Numbered from the stretch's first letter, positions 1 to 12,228 are shown. The stretch: 64,000 nucleotides of DNA from Symsagittifera roscoffensis (GCF_963678635.1 NC_087071.1:13832210-13896209); one strand, 5' to 3'. Numbers and translations: made by a program. The notes: generated from the sequence alone by a model not told the origin.

Positions 1-744
1 TTTTTTCAAAAATCAAATTGTTTTTGGTATGGGTTTGTCTTGCGACTTTTTTGTGTTTTATTATTTCTTTCTTAGACTTCATAATAGTCTTCAAGTGAAT
101 AAATTATCCAGTTTTAAACTGGGTTAATCCGGTTTGGGTACCGTTGGTTTTCTTTTCTTAGTCATGCTGTTATTTTATGATTTGTGGTGTTTAGTAAGCT
201 GCGTTGGTTAGTTTGGTTTATTATATAATTCCTTTCCAACCGGGTTAAAGGAAAGCTTGAAACTTGTTATCGTGTGTTAGAGTTGTTGAGTATGAAAACT
301 TGAAACTTAAAATCATTATTTAAACAATTCTTCGTGGGTGAGCTGTGCGAGTTTGGATAGAATTCTTATGCGAGTGAATGAAAATATCAAAAGGTTAGTG
401 CTGCATTTTCATTTTATCAATTTATTACATAGAATTTGAATTTTACTGCATTTGGGGGAAATTTTAAAATTATAAATTTTCATCGTATTTAATTTTACTG
501 CTTCATGGGGAAACAATTTATAGATTAATTTACTACATTTGGTATAAATTTTATTACATTATTCAGTGCAAGATATTAACGAATTTTTAAAAGACTTTTA
601 ACAAGTTTGTATTTTTATTTTTCTTTTCTGTTTTTGTAGGTGATCGTGGTATGAAGATTAGAAATATAAATGAAACATTAATAAAAAATGGTTAGTACTA
701 ATTTAAATTTATTAGTGAAGAGTATTTTAAATTATACTTACCTG
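1..744. other. AT-rich flank; possible 3' end of the provirus
   Basis: No coding frame is visible on either strand. In the orientation of the neighbouring provirus (minus) this lies after the last coding stretch, so it should contain the polypurine tract and the 3' LTR. A pyrimidine run on the plus strand at about 613-640 reads as a purine-rich tract on the minus strand and could be the polypurine tract. I looked for a copy of the sequence at 12.6-14.7 kb and did not recognise one by eye, so the LTR assignment is unproven. Confidence 0.3.
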
Positions 745-1905
745 TTAATCGTCTGGGAAAAAGCCGTGGGGGAAGATGTCGTGTATCATATCTGATGTTG
801 TTAGTAATTTGGCTAGTATGCGTATTATGTTTTTAGTTTGTAGCAGTGGCCAAAGCAATTGAAGTGCTTTAATGGTTTTTAGTTCTTCGGTGCCTACTGC
901 AAACTCGTAAGGTGTGTTTTGAATGAGGTTATATATTTTGTGATTATATTTAGTATTGTGAATGAATTCTAAGGTTGGTATTTCTATAGGTTGGATAAAT
1001 TCATGCGGGATAAGGAAGTGTCTGGGTTCTTCGGCGTTAAGGGTCTTCGTGATGGGACAAAATAATTGCGGAGAATGCCGTGGAGGTTAGTATCTTTGAT
1101 GCTATAAGTGAAATTAAGGAGAAATGGTGATGTGTATTTTGAGTTAAGAAACTGAAAACGATGATGTAGTTGTCTTGATGGGGTATGCAATTTAAAATGA
1201 TTCTGTATGAAACGATAGTATGTACATGTAAGAGTTTGTTTAGTGCGTAACATAATATCGTGGGAACAGTGCAAATCGCGTTCATGTGGTGCAAGAAAGT
1301 GGAAGGTTAGTGAAAATAACTGAAAATTGTCATGGAAACTTTCGTAAGCTTGAATGCTAGTGATTCTGAAATGTTCTGATCATACTTTCTATCAAAAATA
1401 TTAAGTGTGAATACGTATGACGTTTTGATGAAAAATTTTTCTGTTAGTTGCGGGTTAGCGAAGCGGTCTTCATCTAAAAATTGGTCTTGATTAGGTCGGA
1501 TGATATTATGGTCGTAATATTCTATTGTAAATTCGTTTTTACATTCATGGGGGTTTAGATGTAGAAGTCGTTCTATATTACTTTGATAGAATGATTCGTG
1601 ATCAAGTCGGTTTTTATTTCCGTTTGAAACTTGTGAACAATGTACTTTATTTTCGGAAAATGTTGCTGTATATTTATATCCTGTGACTGTTGTTGCTCGG
1701 GCTTTTGAATACAGTGTCGCTATTACATTTGTAGTTTCTATAGCTTGTGGTTCTGTTTCGCATTGTGATACTTGATTTATTGCATATTTATGTAATGTTT
1801 TTTGTTCGTTTTCTTCACAATTGTAGTGTGTTACTAATAAATCCTGGGGTCTTATGCGAGGAGAAGGATTTGTGTTCTGGTCGGAAAATATTAGAAAAAA
1901 AAATA
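745..1905 (-). pseudogene. Putative envelope-like glycoprotein remnant
   Basis: This is the last coding-like stretch of the provirus, in the position where env lies in errantivirus-like Metaviridae. The start of the stretch (about 1900 down to 1500) is open in one frame for well over 100 codons. It has spaced cysteines (HYNCEE, VSQCET, NKVHCSQ, HECKNE) and a mixed polar composition like the ectodomain of a viral glycoprotein. The lower part shifts frame near 1300-1400 and again near 1020-1060. The final frame ends at a stop at 745-747. I see no clear signal peptide, fusion peptide or membrane segment, so the envelope call rests on position and cysteine pattern only. Three bases after the stop, the minus strand has a near-consensus splice donor (CAG then GTAAGTAT). 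Confidence 0.4.
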
Positions 1906-1924
1906 TGTTGAAATGTTAATTTTT

Positions 1925-3061
1925 TTAAAATATACATGTGTATGATAATCCTGAGTATGGATTATAAAATGTGATGTAACCAATTGTGTTTTTGGTATAT
2001 CTATCGTACTTATATATTACTTCAGTTGTTATAAATGGTGGTGGTAGCGATTGAGCTGTTTTATTTGGTGGATTTAATGGGTAAGGATGTTGAACAATAT
2101 TATTAAAATTGATCGTGATTTCGAATTTCAATTGGAGACTATTTTGTTGAAGTATTTGAATATTATGTTCACGAATATCTTCGTGGATATCTTGTCTATA
2201 ATGTAGTCTATTGAGTGCCCAACTGTGGAGTCGGTTACTATCTTGATGTTGTCCAAATAATGGTGGGGGTGCTACGAATGTATTCCAATCTAATCTTAAA
2301 GGGATATTTGTTGATGATTGTTCTCGATATCTAGCGTCGAGGTTATTTGGGAAATTTAAAGGGAAAAGCGTCGGTGAAATCTGGCTTAATGATGGTGTTG
2401 ACGGTAATGACAATGTTTCTGGTAGTGATGATGATGTTGTTGTATCTGTAGAAATATCTATTGGGTCGTTTACTAAGTTTATTTCACCTTGTGTATACGA
2501 GTGCGTTGTCCAATATGGTAGTCGTGCTGTGGGATTAGGGGGGTTAAAGGGGTTTTCACGTATTTGTTCAGATGTTGGTGTTGAAGCTAAGTAATCTGAG
2601 GGTATACTTGAGGTGCTACGTTGTGAAAGGAGTGGGGGAGTTTCTGGTAATGTACTATTTGGGTTCTCTGAAGTAGTTGGTGTTGGTGATTGGGATATAT
2701 CAAAATGAACTCTGGGGGTTTGTGAATTTCTGTTTCGTCGTGGATGTATAATTTGTCTATTTATTTCGACTGTGTTTTGGTTTTGACTAATGTTTCTTAT
2801 TCTACTTAATTCTTGTGGTAATGTTGGGTACAAGTTATATGTTGGTTCACTTGGGGGTGCCTGTCGCTGAACTGGTTCTAATGGTTCGGATAAGCGGGCG
2901 TGTCGTTCTTCAAAAGTGTATGGGTTATTTTGGAAAGAAATTCGTGTGGATGTTTGGGGGTTTTGGGTAATTGTAGGTATTGTTGGTTTTTCTTGGGATG
3001 ATGTCAGTGAAGACTGATTTTGTGATTGTTGGTTAGCAATTTTTGAAAGTATTGTGCTTGA
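1925..3061 (-). pseudogene. Pro/Ser/Thr/Asn-rich open frame of the provirus, unknown function
   Basis: About 378 codons are open without a stop, from just below a stop near 3062 to a stop at 1925. No ATG lies near the upstream edge, so translation would need splicing, frameshifting from pol, or a lost start. The product is dominated by Ser, Thr, Pro, Asn and Gln, like a disordered or mucin-like segment. Its last 130 residues or so are more globular in composition, with Tyr and Phe (ending in NPYSGLSYTCIF). It sits between the end of integrase and the envelope-like stretch. It could be an N-terminal extension of the envelope gene or a separate accessory gene. I recognise no domain. Confidence 0.45.
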
Positions 3062-4059
3062 TTATTTCTAGTGGAAAAATTTATGTTTATTGTAGTATTC
3101 TTCAATGAAAAGAATTAAAAGGATTGTTGCCAAAGCGAATGTGATTTTTGCCTTTTTGATACATTTGCACATTGTCAATATATTACAAATAGTAAAAAAA
3201 TATCTGTTCTACTAAAAATTGTTCGTATCATTTAAATATACTTTGGATTATCGTACCAGTGAATATGGTTAATGATTTGCGGAAGTTGGAGATATACTTC
3301 AAATAGGGAGTAAAAAATTTAAAAAATGTTGCAAAAAATGGTTAAAATTATTAGAAAAGCTTCAAAAGTATCAAATAGAAATATGAATAAGAGTTTAAGT
3401 AGTATAAAAAAATTTATGAGAATGTTGAAAATTGTATTTTTGAAGATATTGATTGATCGAGAGAAGAGCATTTAAGAAATGATTTCTTTGTCGAATGTTT
3501 TTTGTTGTTTGAGGCGAGATTCAAGTGTGGTCGAGTTATTTATTGATTTTTTGACAAGTGGGTTGAGTTTTGTGAAAAGTTGTTGGGGGCTAATTTTATG
3601 GTGTTCGGTAGGTCTTCTTTGCTTTATTTTTATTTATCGGTTGATCTGGGGTATTTTTGAGATATTTGTATTTTAGGCCAAATGAATATGGTCGTTTTTT
3701 ATTTTAGCTAATTTACCTTTTTTGGTTGGAGGGTTTTGAGGTCTGAGTTGGGAAAATATTGTTGATCTTAGCGTTATTAGATAGGGGAGGTTTATGATAT
3801 TATGGTGGTCTTTATTTCAGTTGTCAAGTTTGAGCGGTTTGCTTATTTTTGACCTGGTGGTTGTAAAGTTATAGTTATAGATATGCCTGGAGATTAATAT
3901 CTATCGGCTAGTAGGTGTTAGAATTATAGAAGGTGACGGATTTAAGTGAATCCTATCGGCTGAATCTGAACTAGAATTGTTGCGTGTTTGTCAGCATGTT
4001 AATCTGAAAAATGAAAGTTCAAAATGATTCAGAGGTGCAAAGACTATCAATTTCTAAAA
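3062..4059. other. Interval between integrase end and ORF at 1925-3061; no supported gene
   Basis: Minus-strand frames are full of stops. A 65-codon plus-strand frame at 3479-3676 reads as a hydrophobic peptide, but any T/G-rich strand will do that, so I do not call it. Two copies of a short motif, CTATCGGCT, lie about 60 bases apart near 3901 and 3954. Confidence 0.5.
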
Positions 4060-5790
4060 TTAAAGTTGTTTTTGAAATTCAACTTTCTTTAATATTTTAG
4101 ATTGTGGGATGAATGTTTTGTAGTTTTTACGTGGTGGATTTCTATGTCGTGATGATTCTCTATGTTCTGATTTCTCTACTTGTTCTTGTGGTAGAATTTT
4201 TTCAATCATTTTTCTATTTTTTCTTTCTTTTTGAGGTTTTTTTTGGGCTGGCGTTTTTGTATTGTTTTGAGTTGTAGTTGGTTTTGGATTTTGTTTTTCA
4301 TGATAAACGTTGTGTTGTTCTTCAATTTCTTTTTCTGTATGTGAATGATTTTGAATAATTTTTAAACCTGTGAAAGAATATAATTGATTTAATTCGCGTA
4401 GCACGTACTCTTTTGGGTAGTAGGGCAAAAGATTGTTACGATGTTGAACAATTTCTTTTTGATTCGAATCGGTGAGTTTATACGTCACGTCAGTGGGTTT
4501 GGCAATTATTTGGTATGGTCCTTTTCCAAGGGGTTGTAGTTTGTTAGAAATTCCTTTTTATGTATTAAAGTTAGGTATTAAGACAAATGTTCCAGCGTTT
4601 AAACCTGTGGCTGGTGTAAAGCGTGAATTAATTTGTTCGTTAATGTTTTGCCTTTGTAGCAATTTCTTTGTTACTTTTTGGTAAATTTCATTATGTTTTT
4701 TATCTCGATTTAAAATCCATTCGGTATGTGTGCCGGAGGCTAATTTAAGAATTTGTGGGTGATGAAAATGATCTTCATCATGTGTGTGTAAAGGTAGGTT
4801 ATAACAAATTGAGTCTTTATTTGGTTGGCAATAACCTTGCGCATTTTTATGGGCATTTGCTGTAAACATAATTGGTTTACGTGGCTTTTGATTAAAAACC
4901 ACTTCGTATGGTGACAATCCTAGAGTTGTCGTGATTTGTGAATTATATGCTAAGGGAAATAGTTTTACATCTGCTGACCATTCTGTGTATTTTGTATCAT
5001 TTCCATTTATGATACAACTGAGATATTCTTGTAGTGAACGGTTCATACCTTCGACTAAACCATTTGTCCAAGGTGCATGAGATGTACGTGGTTTATGTTT
5101 GATGTTATATAAGTGGCATAGTGTGATGATTTCATTATTTATGAATTCTGTACCGTTGTCTGTAACTAAGATTTCGGGTAATCCGAATTAAGCTATCCAG
5201 TGTTCATAAAGTGTCGTGTAAGCATAATAAGCGTTACAATGCGGTACTGGGTTAAGTGCTACATAATGTGTAAATGCGTCAAAAATTACCATAATGTAGG
5301 AGTTTCCTTCAGAGGATGGTGAAATTGGTCCTTTTGTATCGAATGAAATGCGATGGTTAAAATATAAACTTTGTCCTTTAAAATCTTGTTTTTGTGCTAC
5401 TTGTTTTTAATTTGGGTAAGGTTTGTTTAATTGACTTACCATACAATCATTGCATATTACTTTTATCCAAAGTTTGAGTATGTTTTCTCTGATCCAGAGT
5501 GTCCTTTAGTATTTTGTGTATGTGAGATGTTAAAAGCTATTAATATCATACTTAAAGGAAGACAGGGAACTTTAGAATCACTTAATTGATATTCTAAAAG
5601 ATCTGTATTTTCATTTATTGCTGTGTTATTAAATTTTCGGAAATATCGGAGTAGTGTTTTATTTCCTAAAGTTGTGGTATCTGCTTTTACGGGCTTAGTT
5701 TTGTTTTTGTGCCATAATTTTAATTGTCTAATTACTGGGTCGAGATTTTGATATTGTTTCAAGAGTTCAAGTGTAGTTTTATCTGTGGGA
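4060..5790 (-). pseudogene. Integrase domain of the Ty3/gypsy pol, broken
   Basis: Integrase joins the viral cDNA to host DNA. From high to low coordinates, the N-terminal zinc-binding part shows GHSGSEKTY near 5470-5500, then after a frame break a CNDC pair near 5440. The catalytic core has all three acidic residues in order: Asp in FDAF near 5305, Asp in TDNG at 5152-5163, and Glu in the LVEGMN stretch near 5050. An in-frame TAA lies between the first and second Asp, near 5190. The core continues through LSPYEVVFNQKP near 4890, and a C-terminal region runs to a stop at 4060 with a Lys/Arg/Pro-rich tail. Several frame changes separate the parts, including near 4490-4560 and 5400-5470. No chromodomain is evident. 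Confidence 0.85.
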
Positions 5791-6165
5791 GGGAGAAATT
5801 TTTTTTTTCAAATTCCAGTTTTGAGATGGGAATCGTGTCAAGTAGGCCATGGAGGTCAAAAACTTGATTTATTGTGTATTTCGAATCATTTGTTTGTGGT
5901 CCTGATAAATTTATTTTATCAGTTAAATTTTTTTTTCAATTAATGGAAAAAGGTCTTTTTTATGTGTTTTATTCTTTTTTGTTGAGTGTTATTTTTTATC
6001 CATTGTGAGTATGGAATTGGTTTGAAAATTGATGTTCCTATTAAATCAACTTCGTAGTGATTATTTTGGTAATCTAAGTAAAGTGGAAAATGTTGTAGGT
6101 TATTTATTTGTGATTGATCAATGTCAGTTTTTACTGCATATTTGAATTCTAGTCGGGGTGATGTT

Positions 6166-6800
6166 TCATCTTTTGCGAGATAAAACTTTTTTTTTTGGTA
6201 TTTCAACTGTAGTTTTTAGTGTGAGTAATTCAGGTGGCGTATTTCGACTTAATGTATCTGGTAACGTTCCTGCTGTCCAAACTATATGTAAGTTTGAAAA
6301 TTTCATAAGAATTAATTGAAATCTATAGACTCTATGATTTGGATTTGACTTTTGTGTAAAGAGAAAAATAATTGGTTTTATGATCTGTGAATAAAACTGT
6401 TGGGTGTTTTGATCCAAGTATCAGAAATTCATATTCTGTAAGTGTGTAAATTATAGCTGTACATTCTTTCATTGGAGTTGAGAGTCGTAGCTCTGCTTGA
6501 GTGAATAATCGTGAATTTGCTGATATAAGGTTCATTTTATTTGTACCACGATGTGATTGTAGCAATGCTGCGCCGATGCCAAAATTTGAAGCATCACACA
6601 TTGCATAAAATGGTTGATTTGGATCTGGAATTGTATTGAAATTTGTTGAGTTAAAAGTTTTTTAATTTCTTCAAATCGTGTTTGATGTTCCGTGGTCCAT
6701 TCAAAGTTATTTTGTTGTCTGAGGATGTTATAAAAGGGTGTTAAGTATAGTTGCATTTTATAAACATATTTACTTAAGAAATTTAACATTCCAAGGACTT
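6166..6800 (-). pseudogene. RNase H domain of the Ty3/gypsy pol
   Basis: RNase H degrades the RNA strand of the RNA/DNA hybrid in reverse transcription. The region after the RT thumb begins with FEWTTEHQTRFEEIKKLL, the usual connection segment near 6690. Catalytic acidic residues follow in order: Asp in MCDASNFGIG near 6597, Glu in TPMKECTAII near 6470, and Asp in LFTDHKTN near 6390. The frame changes between 6600 and 6530 and again around 6420-6330, so the domain is split over three frames. Below it, 5940-6206 is a further pol frame rich in Tyr, Lys and Asn that bridges to integrase and that I cannot assign. Confidence 0.85.
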
Positions 6801-7690
6801 CTTGGATTTTCTTTTTATTTGTTGGTGGTTGTTATTGGTGGTTGTTATTTGTTAGTGTTTCGTTCAATATTATGTCCTAAAAGTTTAACTCGTGTTAGAA
6901 AGAAGTGCGATTTATGGGGAGCGGCCTTCAGATTTTCGTTCTGAAGTAGTTTATGATACTGTTCTAAAACTGTAAACATTTCTTCTTTGTTTTGTGATTG
7001 CAGAAAAACATCGTCTAAATAGGTAATGGCAATTTTCTCGAGTATTAGTGGTCCAAAAATTTTACTCATAAAAGCTGAAAAAGCTGCTGGTCATATGGAT
7101 ATTCCATAGAATAAGCGATTAAATTCATATTGTTGATTTCCAATAACAAATTGTGTTAAACGTCGTGATTGTTCATCTAGTGGCATTTGGTTGTATGCAC
7201 TATTCATATCTGCGGTTGTAAAGTATTTTCCATTTATCTTTGTCAATATAACTTGTGTTGGTTCAATATGCCAATTGCATTTTGATTCATTAATTAGTGA
7301 ATTGAGATATCTAGCGTCTAAAACTATTTTTAGTGATTCGGTTTTTGCTAGAATGATAACAGGGTTGATAAAAGTGTTACCTTTTGGTTATTCTTCCTTA
7401 TTTACTGGTGATATAATTTTGTACTGTTCCAATTTATTTACTTTGTCATGTAAGTGAATTGGTACTTTACTGGCTCTTTCTTTTTTGAAAACTGCGTCAG
7501 GTTTTAAAGGGAGATGTAGTGATGAACTGATTTTTCCAACGTCAAATTTTGATGTTGCATAGACTGTTGAATATTTTAACAGTTGCTTTGCTAATTTATC
7601 AAATTCAGTTTATGTAATTTGTGAACGTTCAAAATTAAACACTGTTAAAAACTTTTGTTGTTCTTTTGTGTAATTTGTTATATTGAATTA
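6801..7690 (-). pseudogene. Reverse transcriptase domain of the Ty3/gypsy pol
   Basis: This encodes the polymerase fingers, palm and start of the thumb. The fingers contain KIVLDARYLNSLI near 7320. The palm has the first catalytic Asp context ADMNSAYNQMPLDE near 7190-7220, then RRLTQFVIGNQQYEFNRLF near 7150, and the active-site box YLDD at 7010-7021. LLGHNIE near 6860 marks the palm end. Stops interrupt the frame: a TAA near 7390 and a TGA near 7094 where family members have the motif before PAAF. The YLDD box itself is intact. A 108-codon frame at 7700-8026, upstream of RT, belongs to the same polyprotein and holds the protease-RT linker, without a recognised domain. Confidence 0.88.
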
Positions 7691-8139
7691 TTGTTTAAAT
7701 TATGGTGTTTTTGTGAAGTAATCTGTGTTTCTTTTTTCATTACTTACTACATTATTTATGGATAATTCTTCGCCATGAATTGTGGATTGGCAAATATCTA
7801 ACAATTGGAGTATATTGTTAACACGATAGGCTACTTCATTAGTGGGTGAAATTGTAGCATTTGTTTCACAATATCCTATAAGTCCTAAAGGTAATGTTAC
7901 TTGATATGGTGTATTGTTATACACGTGTAACGAAATGATGTCGGAGTTCGTGTTTTTCAAATATTTGATGGATGAGATCGTGATTTTGAAAAATTTGTGA
8001 ATAGGTTTAAATTCAAAGTCTGTCATAAAAAATATTGTTTATTTTAGTTTTTATCGTACTGGTGAACTTGTTTTATTGAAAAATTACATATATTTCCTGA
8101 TAGTGGTTTCAGGTGTTTCCGTTGTTGATTTTTAATTGG

Positions 8140-8670
8140 TTAAAATTTTGAGAAGAATGGTGATTGTTTGTTTATTCTTTGAAAAATTGTTAGGGCTGTA
8201 TTTTTTGTTTTTGTGTACTTATCTTTGACTAGTATTTTACTATTTAAGATGTTGATTGTTGGTATATATTTAGTTATAAAAGGTATGCCAATGATATTGT
8301 GCTTAATATCAGTAATGTGAAATATTTGTTTAAACGGTTGGTTTAAAATTTTGTTTTGTTCCATTGTTCTCGTGGGAAGAAGGAATAATTGGATTTTTCC
8401 ATAATTTACTAATGTTGATCCTTGTGCTGTTGCTAGTTTACTAGAGGTTGCAAGAGGCGTTAATTTTGGATGTAATGTTTTGATTTCATTCCATGTGGGA
8501 ATATTAATTATATTTGATTCTCCTCCTGAATTAGTTAAAAAATCAATTTCAAGATCTGGTGGTTGAAATTCCTTGTTTCTTGGGCTTTCTAAGAGAAATA
8601 GAATTGTCCAATTTTTTTCTCTGGTTTTTCTTTTTGTATATTTTGATAAATATGTTTTGTGTTTGAACAT
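8140..8670 (-). pseudogene. Retroviral-type aspartic protease, catalytic Asp replaced
   Basis: Retropepsins cut the Gag-Pol polyprotein. The 176-codon frame has the family layout: a beta strand leading to the active-site triad (FLTNSGGESNII), then about 70 residues later the second conserved box (NIIGIPFITKY), which corresponds to the ILG motif. The triad reads Asn-Ser-Gly at 8524-8532 where the family has Asp-Thr/Ser-Gly, so the catalytic aspartate is missing. GAT to AAT is a single G-to-A change on the coding strand. Upstream, 8589-8855 holds an acidic Tyr/Glu-rich linker in another frame. Fold placement is confident; the inactive state is read directly. Confidence 0.75.
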
Positions 8671-8999
8671 TGTGTTTCATCTTTTTCATCGGGTTTAATA
8701 ACCGTGTTAATTTCGTTGACCTCTTGTGTAGTTTGTATAGTATCAATGGGTCCAATATAATAATTGTGAAGGAGTTCCAATTGATTTTCATATATATGTG
8801 AAGGAAAAGGTTGTTCATATACGATAGGTTCATAGTCGTTTTCGATTGTTATCATATTTACAGAGATGGTATTTTCTGTATCACTTTCTGTATCTGATGA
8901 TCCACAATTTATATGATTTAGTTACTACCTGTGTCATCAATACCTGGAGGGTCTGATGTTGTTTCTTCATTTGTCTGCACTTGATTAATGTGTCTTTGA

Positions 9000-11900
9000 T
9001 GTTTTGGTGTGCTACTTCTGTATCTATGTTTAGAATTATGATAATGGTTATTATTCCTGTGTGGTGACTGGGAATAACTTCTATATCGATTATTGTAACT
9101 TGAGTTTCGATTTTGTGAATTATTTTGTGATCTGTTTTGATAATTATTGTTTGATCTGTGATAGTTTGATCTATTATTTGAAATATTTCTTGATCGATTG
9201 TTCGGATAATTCTGATTTCGATTGTTTGATTAACTTCTATTTCTGTTATGTGAATAGTTTCAATTTCTGTTGTATGATGAGTTTCGTGATTGATCATTGG
9301 AATAGTGTCTATCCCTTGGCTTTGATTGGGAACTGGATCCAGAAACAAATTGTGTTGCATTGGAATTTGATTTTGAATAGTTATTTTTGTTATTTTGGCT
9401 ATTCGATCGATTATAATTCTTTTGTGAAGAATTTCGTGTATTTCTTCGTTCTGGTGATCTTCCTCTATAACTTGAGTTATATGGTGATTGATTCCTTGTG
9501 TAATTGGTGTTGTTCGGCAGTGGTTTTCCTGAACTGTTATTACTAAATAATTTTTTGTTTGGTAGATTTTGATCTTTTTTCATGTATTGATAGAACGATT
9601 TATTTGGTTCTTTATGCTTTTGGGGTTTATTATGACTGTCTTGTTTTTTTTGTCTACATTCGAAAATACTGTGTCCGTATCGTCGGCAATAATTACACCA
9701 TTTTTTGAAAGATGATTTGCGTTTAAAGTTTGGATGTTTTTCGTAGATATTTAGTATTTCAGTAATTTTTTCAATCAGGTCTGTATCTGATTCCTGTATG
9801 TTATTTATATGTGTAGTATTTGTTTCAATTCGATTAACATATTGTAGTTTTAAATTTTCCGTTTCTTCTAGTTTCATTGTGATTTCTGCTTGTTCTAATT
9901 TATCTACTAGTTTACAAAAATATAAGTCTGGTTCTCGAATTGAGGAGGGATGAGATGCTCTCTTTCTTTTTGCTATTTTCCTTAATTGAGGTGTTAAGGT
10001 CATCATTAGAATTTCTGTCATTTTTGTATTTTTGTAGTCATGTATAAGAAGTGAATATGCTTTTCGAACTAGTGTTTCGATACGTACTGCTAATTGTTTA
10101 ATTGTTTCAGTTGGTAATCTGCGAATTTCATTACATAAAACACTTTGATGTTGTTTGTTTCTTTCAGAGTCAAACATTTTTGAAAATTCTTGTGTGAATC
10201 TTTTCCGGTCTGATTTTATTTCTATAGGTTATACTGAAAACCATTTTTGAGCTGCGCCATCTAGGGTTGTCTGTATTAGTTCTGTGCGTCTATGTATCCA
10301 ATTTTGATGTAGTGGCGTATTAATTGGTTCGGGTCCTATATTTAAAACTAAATTTGCTGTAACTGCATTTAGATAATCTTCTACAGAATATTCAGGGTCT
10401 GTTCCTGTGAATACCATCAATGTTAGTGATGATCCACCCATGAGGTGTGGATTCATTGTCATTTGTAGTGATTCTGCGGCATTTGGCATTTGTGAAAAAT
10501 TTGAAAGTTGATTTTTTGTTATTTCGTGTTGCTGAAGGTAATATGGAAGCGGTATTTCATTTTGCATTTGAGTTGGTTGATAAGAATGCATTAACATTGG
10601 GTTTTGTGGTTGTATTGGTTGAAAAGATTGTGTGTTAAATGGTTTTTGTATATGTATTTGTTGTGGATTTTGAAAATCTGTTGGGTTTTGTGGGTAAATT
10701 TTTATATTTCGAGATGGTTGAGATTGTCGCGGTCTCTGTGTGCGATATTCTTTAGTATATGGTGCAAAAATATCTGGTTGGTGATAATCATCTTCGTCGG
10801 ATGATAAATAATTTGTATTATTTGGTGTATGTTGGTTATTTTTATTTTGTTGAAAGAATGGATAGTTTTCAGTATAATCCTGTGTAGGTTGTGGATTATC
10901 TGGGAAATTTACTGAATTGGTCGATGTTTTCGGGAGATTCCAATAATGGGAACATACGTGACTTAAATTTTGTGTGTTTTTTTGGGGAGATTGGTTTGTT
11001 CTTGGTTTGTGAGTATAATTATAATTGTGTTCTGCAAAGGTTTTTCTTGTGAATGGTTTTTCGTGTTTTTTGACGGTATTGTCATTGGTCTATACGTTTG
11101 ATAATCCATATGTGAATATTTTGGAGCAACCGAAGGTTTAACCGTCGATTGTAAGGTTACCTGTGTTTGTAACGTATTTGTATTTCTTGGTGTTGTCAAA
11201 TTAGGGTGTATTGGTGAAATACTTTGTTGTGTAGTTGTTGTTGTTTGGACAATTTCTTCATTTATGAAGTGTGATGGTGTTTGAATACCTTGCTGTGTAA
11301 GAATTCTAGTTTCATTAAGGTTTTCATTATGTATGACGGTCGAATTTAAACTGTTATTTCGCGTATCAGGTAAAAATGTATTATAGTTCAATGGTGTTGC
11401 ATCAATGGTTAATGGTATTACTTTTACATAATCTCTGTGATAAGATATTGTACTTATTGCTTGACTTGAGATAGCTTGTGGGATATTTAGAAATGTAGGA
11501 TGAGACCATTCAGGGTCCCAAACGTAATCTGATTGTTCTGAAAGAGCAGTGTCGTCATTTGTATTTTGAGGTCTGAAATTTTTCCTTGCTTGTGAAATTA
11601 AATCTAAATTGTGGGTGAAATAATCTATTATAAACCATGCTAAAATCTTTTGTAAATCATGTTTAGTGTGTTGTGAAACATCATCTTTAGTGAAATTTTC
11701 TTTAATTATATGTAGAAATGTTGAAAATATTGTGATTTTATTTCGTATTTGTGTATGTCTGGATGTTTTAGTTGGTGATATACTTTGAAATTCTGTTTTT
11801 TTCTAATATAGATATTTAACTATATATATTATTGCAAAGACTTCGTTAGTGAATATGGAGTTTGCTCTTTGTGAATTATGGTATTGTATACTTTTGATAT

Positions 11901-12228
11901 ACTCTATGAATACTTTTGAAAATTCTAATTCAATATCGTCTGTTTGAATTATATATTTACGATGGTCTGTATTTGGTGTGCTGAATTCTATGGTGTAGAT
12001 TCCATATTGTTGTGTTAGATTACAAATGTGTTTCAAACAATGTTCAATAATTTGTCTTTTGAATTTTACATCTGGGAATTCTGCTTTGCATGGACTGATT
12101 CCTGGTTCAAACAAATTTACTAGTAAGTTCTTGCAAAAATCGTGTTGTCCTCTATCATTGGGTAAATCTATAAGAAAGGGATAAACTGCTTCGTCATCTG
12201 GACTATCGTCACTTTGAGTGTGGCTCAT
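9000..12228 (-). pseudogene. Gag polyprotein with CCHC zinc knuckle, broken
   Basis: Gag forms the particle and packages RNA. The start ATG at 12226-12228 follows an A-rich context and opens MSHTQSDDSPDDE. The first frame runs to about 10963 with one in-frame TAG at 11803-11805. A frameshift near 10970 moves to a second frame that continues to 9260 with one stop at 10229-10231. Within the second frame, FTGTDPEYSVEDYLNAV near 10400 and GAAQKWF near 10240 are typical of a Ty3/gypsy capsid, followed by a helical stretch with MTEILMMTLTPQLRKIA. A CX2CX4HX4C knuckle lies at 9656-9697. The tail is rich in Asn, Ser, Arg and Tyr and runs on in a shifted frame to about 9000. At close to 1,000 codons it is far longer than usual for the family, because of a long N-terminal part of Gln/Asn/Pro/Thr-rich sequence. 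Confidence 0.8.

Noticed and set aside
3479-3676. 65-codon hydrophobic plus-strand frame inside the provirus
   Set aside because: The strand is T/G-rich, so hydrophobic codons arise by composition, and it lies opposite the element's genes.
8881-9360. 159-codon Ile/Thr-rich minus-strand frame
   Set aside because: It is a shifted reading of the same low-complexity Gag tail; the Asn/Arg/Ser frame fits Gag better.
9061-9546. 161-codon plus-strand frame
   Set aside because: It is the antisense shadow of the Gag Asn/Arg/Ser/Tyr-rich tail.
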